Under the pieces are notes generated by a model. That model worked only from the letters and a program-made list of their open reading frames with translations. It was not told where the DNA came from and did no database searches. Source: Dendrocalamus latiflorus (lineage: Eukaryota; Streptophyta; Magnoliopsida; Poales; Poaceae). Taken from it: a DNA stretch of 64,000 nucleotides. Shown here in pieces: positions 58,224 to 64,000 of this stretch. Numbering within the stretch: position 1 is the first letter of the stretch; each line of letters begins with the position of its first letter. The stretch is taken from positions 14,179,455-14,243,454 of the forward strand of contig CM029617.1 of the NCBI GenBank assembly GCA_017311315.1. Direction: 5' to 3'. The translations under genes were made by a program, and so were the position numbers.

Positions 58224-58656
58224 AACCTGCAGAGAAACCAAAATCTGGACGCACACAGGAAGAAATACAGAGTATCAGCAAAACAGCACACGCGAGTTTT
58301 CTTCACAACTCAACTCTGTTTCTGAAATCTGGAAGCGCTACAGTACAGCCCGAAAACAGCGGACTGAATACAATACCAAAGACTCTACTCAGGCTTCAAC
58401 TGAAACCCCGATTAACCAGCAACTACCTCCACCTAATCTGGATCACGATCCCAATTAAATGGACCATGATCTGACACTACAAACATGTCACAAATAAACC
58501 GGAAACAGACTACTGCACTTGCTGCCACAGTTCAGTGCAGAAAAACGCAAACTGCAGTCAGTTTCAGAACACAACCGAACTGCACTCGTTTTGGCTTATT
58601 TGAACTTAAACCAGACTTTTGACTTGACACATAGCAAGACAAGATTAGCTCTGACA
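58224..58656 (-). repeat. 3' LTR of element H, missing its last 18 bp
   Basis: It matches 62974-63406 with no difference that I could see. On the minus strand it starts TGTCAGAGC at 58656, directly after a polypurine tract (GATTAGGGGGGTAAA, 58671-58657). Its terminal TGATGGATCAGGATGCCC (as read on the plus strand) is absent, replaced by the K junction. Confidence 0.88.
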
Positions 58657-58725
58657 TTTACCCCCCTAATCTTGTCTTCCTTTTGCTGCATTCACCATTC
58701 CCAGCTTCCTCCTCATCTCAATGAA

Positions 58726-61700
58726 TTAAACCCGGCCGAGAGACTTTGTTAGTATGTCAGCCAACTGCTCTTCAGTCCGGACATGTTCCACCTCAATTTT
58801 CTCACTCTCCACACACTCGCGAATGAAGTGGTACCTTGTGTCGATGTGTTTACTCCTGTCGTGGTGCACAGGATTCTTACACAATGAAATGGCGGATTTG
58901 TTATCAACTAGCAACTTGAACTTCTTTTGCTCCTGATTCAGCAAATCACTCAACAATCTTGCAAGCCAAATACCTTGACAAGCCGATGTCGTTGCTGCAA
59001 TATACTCGGCTTCACATGACGACAAAGCAACCACCTTTTGCTTCTGCGAGATCCAAGCAATCAGACTTGTGCCAAGAAAAAAAACAGTCCCGGTGGTGCT
59101 CTTACGATCGTTGACGTCGCCGGCAAGATCGCTATCGCTATACCCAATCAAGTCCAAACCTCCATTGCCGCTTCTTCCATAAAAACACGCCAAGCTGAGT
59201 GTTCCACTTATGTAGCGGAGAATACGCTTCACGGCAGGCATATGCTCAGTTGTTGGACTCTCCATGAACCGGCTAACAATGCCAACTGAATAGGCAATGT
59301 CCGGTCGGGTATTAACCAAGTATCTAAGACTTCCAATGATACTCCGGTACATTGTAGCATCAACTGGAGGACTCTTACTCTCCTTACTCAATTTGAGCCT
59401 CTCCTCCATGGGAGTAACACACGGATTGCAGCCTTCCATTCCTGCTTCCTTAAGCAATTTTTCAGCATATGCTGACTGGCACAATGTTATCCCATCACCG
59501 GTTTGCTGCACTTGTATCCCCAGATAGTAAGTGAGTAATCCAAGATCACTCATACTAAACAACTGCTGCATTTGGGTCTTGAACTTGGTGATTTCAACCT
59601 TGCTTGAGCCGGTAATGATCAAATCATCGACATATACCCCCACAAGCAGTAATGAGGAGCCATTTACCTTCTTGTACACAGCATGTTCCAATGGACTGCG
59701 TTCAAAGCCAAGTGACATCAAACTTGCATCCAATTTGATATTCCATGCTCTCGGTGCCTGGCGAAGCCCATATAGTGCCTTTTTCAACCTTAGCACTTTA
59801 TACTCCTGCCCTTTTATCTCAAAACCAGGTGGCTGAGAGACAAATACTTCCTCTTCTAATTCACCATTCAGAATTGCCGATTTCACATCCATATGGTGGA
59901 CTTCCCATGCTTGCTGTGCTGCCAAACTCACTAGCAATCGCACGGTCTCCATTCTTGCAACCGGTGCAAAGACTTCACCAAAATCCACTCCATGACGCTG
60001 GACATAACCCTTTGCAACCAAACGAGCCTTGTGCTTGACAATTGCACCTGAGGGATCCTTTTTCACCTTAAATACCCATTTCAAGCCAATGGGTTTCTTG
60101 CTGCCCGCATTCTCCACAAGTTTCCAAGTCTCATTCTCTTCAATGGACTTCAACTCCTCTTGCATAGCACGCCTCCAACATTCCTCTTTTGCTGCCTCAA
60201 CATGGCTAGAAGGCTCTTCAGTTGCTAGCAAACAAAAGTTTAACTCTTCAGGCTGCAGCTCAATGGGATTAGTTGCATCATATACCTCTTGTAGTGATCG
60301 AAAACGACGAGGTCCTTCACTTGATGATCCACTCGGTGCTGCTGAACCATCTGGACTGCTCAGTGCTGAATTCTGCAATGTTGGTGCCGGGCTGCTGAGC
60401 TGCACTTGACTGCCTTCACTGCTGCTGCAATCTGCATCATTGTTTCCATCCGAAATCTGATTTTCTGCATTCTCAAAGGTATCATTCACGTCTGGGGCCT
60501 GCTGCTCTTGGCTCACCACCTCAGCTGCATCTTCATCTCGCCCATAATGAATTTTAAAAGAATCTGGACAGCAGTCCTGCAATCTGTCACCTGCAGTCAG
60601 TTCTTCCCAATTCCATGATCTTTCTTCCTCAAACACAATGTCCCTACTCACATGCACTTTGTGGTTCTTGGGGTCATAAACCCGATATGCTTTGGAACCT
60701 TGCTCATAGCCAATAAACACCATTGGAGCACTCCGATCTTGCAGTTTTCTGAGATGTGGAGCTGCTGTCCTCACATGAGCAATACACCCAAAAGTGCGCA
60801 AGTGATGAACATTCGGTTTTCTCTTGAACAAAGCTTCATAAGGTGTCTTTCCCACAACACTCTTGGTCAATGCTCTATTCAACAAATACACTGCAGTGGT
60901 TGCTGCTTCTCCCCAAAACCTTCCCGGCATTTGCTTGCTCTTCAATAGACTTCTAGTCATTGCAACAACGGTTTGATTCCGTCGCTCTGCCACTCCGTTT
61001 TGCTGAGGTGTATAAGGCGCCGTGAGGTACCGTTTTAGTCCCAATTCATCACAAAAGTTATGGAATACTTTTGATGTGAATTCTCCTCCCCGGTCTGTCC
61101 TAAGTGCCTTCACTTTCAGCCCGGTTTCTAACTCTGCTTTTGCCTTCACTGATTTGAATGCAGCAAGAGCTTCATCCTTTGATCTAATGAGCACAATCCA
61201 CATGAACCTAGTGCAATCATCCACAATCAAAAGGAAATACCTCTTGCCTGATGGTGTAGCCGGTGTAATGGGTCCACATAAGTCTCCATGGAGTAGTTCC
61301 AAAGGATTTTGTGCCCTGTACACTGCTGCAGTTGGAAATGGCAACCGGTGTTGCTTCCCGGCTAGACATGCTTTACAAAGCTGCTCCACATGATCAATTA
61401 AGGGTAATCCTTCAACCATTTGTTGCCTTGCCATATTCCTCAAAGCTCTGAAGTTTAGGTGGCCAAATCTAGCATGCCATAGCCACTCTTTCTCCTTCAG
61501 TGCAGTCAGCAAACATACTGGTTTTGCCGGTTGAAGTTTCAGCAAATACAGCCGGTTACTTGACCTTCTGACTTTTACTAGCAGCTGCTTTTCTTGATCA
61601 TAAACCCTCAGCACCCCATCTTCAATTACTGTTTTGCACCCATTTTCATCTAGCTGCCCAAGACTCAAAATGTTGCTCTTCAATTGTGGGATGTAGTAGA

Positions 61701-62262
61701 CCTCAGTCAGAGCTTTATGTTCCACATTCTTGCTCTGAAACAAAAATGTTCCACGTCCATGAATCTCAGCTACAGAACCATCTCCAAACCTCACCGAGCC
61801 AGCCACTGTTGTGTCCAAATCCGTAAAGACCTCACGGTTTCCGGACATATGGTTACTAGCTCCTGAATCTAGATACCAAGTGAGACTCTTTGGGCCAACT
61901 TCATCCCCAAGGTTAGGGAGTACCTTCTCTTCATTAAGGAGTACAGTGGCTGCAGGAAGGTTGGTGATGGGTTCATTGGCTTGTACCATCAGCAAGGATG
62001 GCTCATCATCATTTTTTTCGACAAGATGTGCTTTCATCTCCTTCTTCTTTGATTTGCACTCAAAAGAGTAATGCCCATAATTTTGGCAATTATAGCATCT
62101 CACCTTCGTTTTGTCGAATTTGAACTCCTTTTCGCTGTCGCGCTCACCGTCGCCGCGACCGCGTCCGTGCCCTCGCCCGCGGCCTCTGCCACGGCCGCGA
62201 CTGCGTCCTCTGAAGCCGCTGCCAGAGGCTTCACCACCTTTCTTCTCCTCCTTAGCTTTCCA
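58726..62262 (-). CDS. Element H gag C-terminus and pol polyprotein (protease, integrase, RT, RNase H)
   Basis: After the TAG at 62263-62265 the same frame runs open to the stop at 58726. An Arg/Gly-rich linker leads to the zinc knuckle CYNCQNYGHYSFEC near 62055-62097. Counting from 62103, the protease DSGASNHMSG starts at residue 79, the pre-integrase HHCC finger spans about 210-245 (WHARFGHLN ... CKAC), and integrase has Asp274, Asp337 and Glu373 (HGDLCGP, TDRGGEF, NGVAERRN). RT carries GLKWVFKVK, MDVKSAILNG and YVDD at 824-827. RNase H has SDSDLAG, CEAEYIA and DNKSA before LADILTKSLGRV. The 1,125 residues from 62103 cover all domains at normal copia length. No ATG lies near the start of this segment, so expression would need readthrough of the TAG or a copy without it. 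Confidence 0.92.
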   Translation of the reverse strand, partial: WKAKEEKKGGEASGSGFRGRSRGRGRGRGRGHGRGRGDGERDSEKEFKFDKTKVRCYNCQNYGHYSFECKSKKKEMKAHLVEKNDDEPSLLMVQANEPITNLPAATVLLNEEKVLPNLGDEVGPKSLTWYLDSGASNHMSGNREVFTDLDTTVAGSVRFGDGSVAEIHGRGTFLFQSKNVEHKALTEVYYIPQLKSNILSLGQLDENGCKTVIEDGVLRVYDQEKQLLVKVRRSSNRLYLLKLQPAKPVCLLTALKEKEWLWHARFGHLNFRALRNMARQQMVEGLPLIDHVEQLCKACLAGKQHRLPFPTAAVYRAQNPLELLHGDLCGPITPATPSGKRYFLLIVDDCTRFMWIVLIRSKDEALAAFKSVKAKAELETGLKVKALRTDRGGEFTSKVFHNFCDELGLKRYLTAPYTPQQNGVAERRNQTVVAMTRSLLKSKQMPGRFWGEAATTAVYLLNRALTKSVVGKTPYEALFKRKPNVHHLRTFGCIAHVRTAAPHLRKLQDRSAPMVFIGYEQGSKAYRVYDPKNHKVHVSRDIVFEEERSWNWEELTAGDRLQDCCPDSFKIHYGRDEDAAEVVSQEQQAPDVNDTFENAENQISDGNNDADCSSSEGSQVQLSSPAPTLQNSALSSPDGSAAPSGSSSEGPRRFRSLQEVYDATNPIELQPEELNFCLLATEEPSSHVEAAKEECWRRAMQEELKSIEENETWKLVENAGSKKPIGLKWVFKVKKDPSGAIVKHKARLVAKGYVQRHGVDFGEVFAPVARMETVRLLVSLAAQQAWEVHHMDVKSAILNGELEEEVFVSQPPGFEIKGQEYKVLRLKKALYGLRQAPRAWNIKLDASLMSLGFERSPLEHAVYKKVNGSSLLLVGVYVDDLIITGSSKVEITKFKTQMQQLFSMSDLGLLTYYLGIQVQQTGDGITLCQSAYAEKLLKEAGMEGCNPCVTPMEERLKLSKESKSPPVDATMYRSIIGSLRYLVNTRPDIAYSVGIVSRFMESPTTEHMPAVKRILRYISGTLSLACFYGRSGNGGLDLIGYSDSDLAGDVNDRKSTTGTVFFLGTSLIAWISQKQKVVALSSCEAEYIAATTSACQGIWLARLLSDLLNQEQKKFKLLVDNKSAISLCKNPVHHDRSKHIDTRYHFIRECVESEKIEVEHVRTEEQLADILTKSLGRV

Positions 62263-62913
62263 CTAAGCCCTTGTGAGGAGGACGTGTTCTTCATCTTCTT
62301 TTTCAGCACTGCGCAGCCGCTCCTCATGGGCTTTAAGACGCCCAATGAGTTTTTCAACAGTCATCGTCTTGAGATCAGCGAACTGTTCAATGGAACTTAC
62401 AATCTGCAGAAATCTGCTGGGAAGAGACCGTAGCATTCTCTTGACAATATATGAATCTTCCATGGTTTCGCCAAGCTCTCGGATCTTGTTGACAAGAGTA
62501 CCAACCTTGAATGCATAATCTTCCACCGTCTCTGTGCTCTTCATTTTTAGGGCATCGAACTCCTCCTTGAGAGTCTGCACTCTCGCTTCCTGGACGCGTT
62601 CGGCTCCAAGAAACATGGTCTTCAAAGCCGTCCAGACCTCTGCTGCACTCTTCTTCTTCGCGACGAGGAAGAGAACATCTTCTGGTATTGCGCTGAGAAT
62701 CGCCGCCCTCGCGACCTTGTTCTGCTTCGCGTCCACCGGCTGCCTCGGATCAGTGGGATCTACCGCGTCCCACAAATCATACGCCTCCATCACAGCCTGC
62801 ATCTTGATGGACCAAGTAGAAAAATTGGATCGCGTCAACACCGGATACGGCAGTCCGGCCGAAGTCTCCTTCCCAGTGCTTCCCATGGTTCCAGCCGGCA
62901 TGTATTTTGGCAT
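62263..62913 (-). CDS. Element H gag, cut by an in-frame TAG
   Basis: The ATG at 62913 (MPKYMPAG) opens a 216-codon frame with a typical copia gag domain: LTRSNFSTWSIKMQAVMEA, then a helical region with VWTALKTMFLGAERV and a KLIGRLKAHEERL helix. It ends at TAG 62263-62265, in the same frame as the knuckle and pol. Related elements continue uninterrupted here. A C-to-T change of CAG is the simplest cause, but TGG is also possible. Gag assembles the virus-like particle; the truncated form would lack the RNA-binding knuckle. Confidence 0.88.
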   Translation of the reverse strand: MPKYMPAGTMGSTGKETSAGLPYPVLTRSNFSTWSIKMQAVMEAYDLWDAVDPTDPRQPVDAKQNKVARAAILSAIPEDVLFLVAKKKSAAEVWTALKTMFLGAERVQEARVQTLKEEFDALKMKSTETVEDYAFKVGTLVNKIRELGETMEDSYIVKRMLRSLPSRFLQIVSSIEQFADLKTMTVEKLIGRLKAHEERLRSAEKEDEEHVLLTRA

Positions 62914-62941
62914 CCGCCGGTGTTTCCTTCACCAGCCCGTA

Positions 62942-62953
62942 GCTCTGATACCA
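62942..62953 (-). promoter_or_regulatory. Primer binding site of H
   Basis: TGGTATCAGAGC on the minus strand, two bases from the LTR end at 62956. Confidence 0.93.
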
Positions 62954-62955
62954 AG

Positions 62956-63406
62956 TGATGGATCAGGATGCCCAACCTGCAGAGAAACCAAAATCTGGAC
63001 GCACACAGGAAGAAATACAGAGTATCAGCAAAACAGCACACGCGAGTTTTCTTCACAACTCAACTCTGTTTCTGAAATCTGGAAGCGCTACAGTACAGCC
63101 CGAAAACAGCGGACTGAATACAATACCAAAGACTCTACTCAGGCTTCAACTGAAACCCCGATTAACCAGCAACTACCTCCACCTAATCTGGATCACGATC
63201 CCAATTAAATGGACCATGATCTGACACTACAAACATGTCACAAATAAACCGGAAACAGACTACTGCACTTGCTGCCACAGTTCAGTGCAGAAAAACGCAA
63301 ACTGCAGTCAGTTTCAGAACACAACCGAACTGCACTCGTTTTGGCTTATTTGAACTTAAACCAGACTTTTGACTTGACACATAGCAAGACAAGATTAGCT
63401 CTGACA
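62956..63406 (-). repeat. 5' LTR of element H (451 bp)
   Basis: On the minus strand it starts TGTCAGAGCTAATC at 63406 and ends GATCCATCA at 62956. It is complete, unlike the 3' LTR. LARD-like LTR 3 resumes directly at 63407. Confidence 0.92.
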
Positions 63407-64000
63407 GAGAAGAGGAGTGGGGACTTGATATTTTCGGGGTTGAGTGAGGATGAGGAGGGGCTCACGGTGTTCCCTTTTATAGGGGCGGGAGAGGTCCGAG
63501 ATGGGAGATCAAGAGACCATGTCCATCAATGGCATGGGTTAATTTCTCGCGAAACGGCTCATGAATGAGGGGAAAACGGTAGGGAATTGAAAGAGTTTGA
63601 TGAGAGGAGATGAATGCAATTTATTTCACTAAAAACCGTTGAGAAATTCAAAAGTTATTGAAGCTTGAAGAATGGGTCATGGCGCTCGCGCGTGCTGCTC
63701 TCTGGAGAATCTTTCGAACGGTGCAAGATGATGAATAGTGAGGAGAGAGAAAATAATAATAAAATAATATTTTTTTAAAGAAAAAAATAAAATAAATTCG
63801 AAAAATTCAGAAAAATTCTATAAAAATCCTTGGAAAACGAAAAGACTAAATAAAATAATTTCGGATTTATTTGAGGTATATTTTAGCCATTTAAAATATT
63901 TTTACTTTCTAAGCTTTAATTTAATTCAAATAAATTTGAAAATTCCAAAAATTTGAAAAGAGGATAGAAATGGATAGATTGGAATTTTTGATGAGTTTAG
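63407..64000 (-). repeat. LARD-like LTR 3, outer part, running off the window
   Basis: It matches LTR 1 from about 43776 to 44370 and LTR 2 likewise, with very few substitutions. It includes the TATA box at 63474-63482. The LTR start and the right flank of the array lie beyond 64000. Confidence 0.9.

Larger units (their letters stand above)
58224..63406 (-). mobile_element. Element H: young Ty1/copia retrotransposon
   Basis: On the minus strand: 5' LTR 63406-62956, primer binding site, gag, pol, polypurine tract, 3' LTR. The two LTRs look identical over the shared 433 bp, which means a recent insertion. The reading frame is continuous from gag to RNase H except for one TAG. It interrupts LARD-like LTR 3 together with K. 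The lineage within copia (Ale/Retrofit-like or Tork-like) cannot be settled by eye. Confidence 0.92.

Noticed and set aside
59038..61393. Several + strand frames of 80-126 codons opposite element H pol
   Set aside because: They are antisense shadows of the long minus-strand pol frame.
62263..62265. TAG in H gag as programmed stop-codon readthrough
   Set aside because: It lies before the zinc knuckle, not at the gag-pol border, and copia elements normally use one continuous frame. Kept only as a testable alternative in the findings.

Overview
The window is almost pure transposable-element DNA from a plant, most likely a grass. The main evidence is a pair of Sirevirus-type Ty1/copia elements with CpG-rich palindromic LTR repeats, very long-LTR Ty3/gypsy-like elements, an initiator-Met-tRNA primer binding site in every LTR element, a CpG-rich hAT leader, and LTR-on-LTR nesting. 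I found no host gene, no tRNA or rRNA gene and no bacterial signal. The species cannot be named from the sequence.

The layout reads as insertions inside insertions. The oldest backbone is element E, a decayed copia element on the + strand (34158-35978 and 39265-40661). It was hit three times: by C, a gypsy-like element with an LTR of about 5.6 kb (3' end at 28139-34157); by D, now a solo LTR (35979-39259) flanked by a 5-bp GGTAG duplication; and by a minus-strand array with long LTRs and a non-coding interior (40662 onward). C was entered by a hAT DNA transposon (- strand, right end 28138). The hAT transposase was split by Sirevirus B2 (- strand, 4376-8676 and 20430-26049). B2 was split by Sirevirus B1 (+ strand, 8682-20429, TSD CCATC) and by gypsy element A (- strand, 1-4375, continuing off the left edge).

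The right half is a tandem LTR-interior-LTR-interior-LTR array with a period of about 6.46 kb. Its 4,285-bp LTRs and interior of about 2.17 kb have no recognisable coding capacity, which is a LARD-like non-autonomous design. The third LTR is interrupted at 56697-63406 by a composite. One part is a small palindromic chimera (K) with inverted mini-LTRs of about 160 bp and perfect 229-bp inverted arms. The other is H, a young copia element on the - strand whose LTRs look identical and whose gag-pol reading frame is broken by only one stop codon. The third LTR resumes at 63407 and runs off the right edge.

Functionally, only H comes close to encoding a full set of retrotransposition proteins (gag, protease, integrase, reverse transcriptase, RNase H). 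A keeps an open gag frame that runs off the window. B1, B2, E and the hAT fragment are pseudogenes. The LARD-like array, K and solo LTR D depend on proteins from elsewhere, if they move at all. The most unusual items are the shared-LTR tandem array, a triple-palindrome block kept in the LTRs of D and the array and in decayed form in C, the palindromic chimera K with an A-tract junction to H, and the protease-less extension of the A gag protein.
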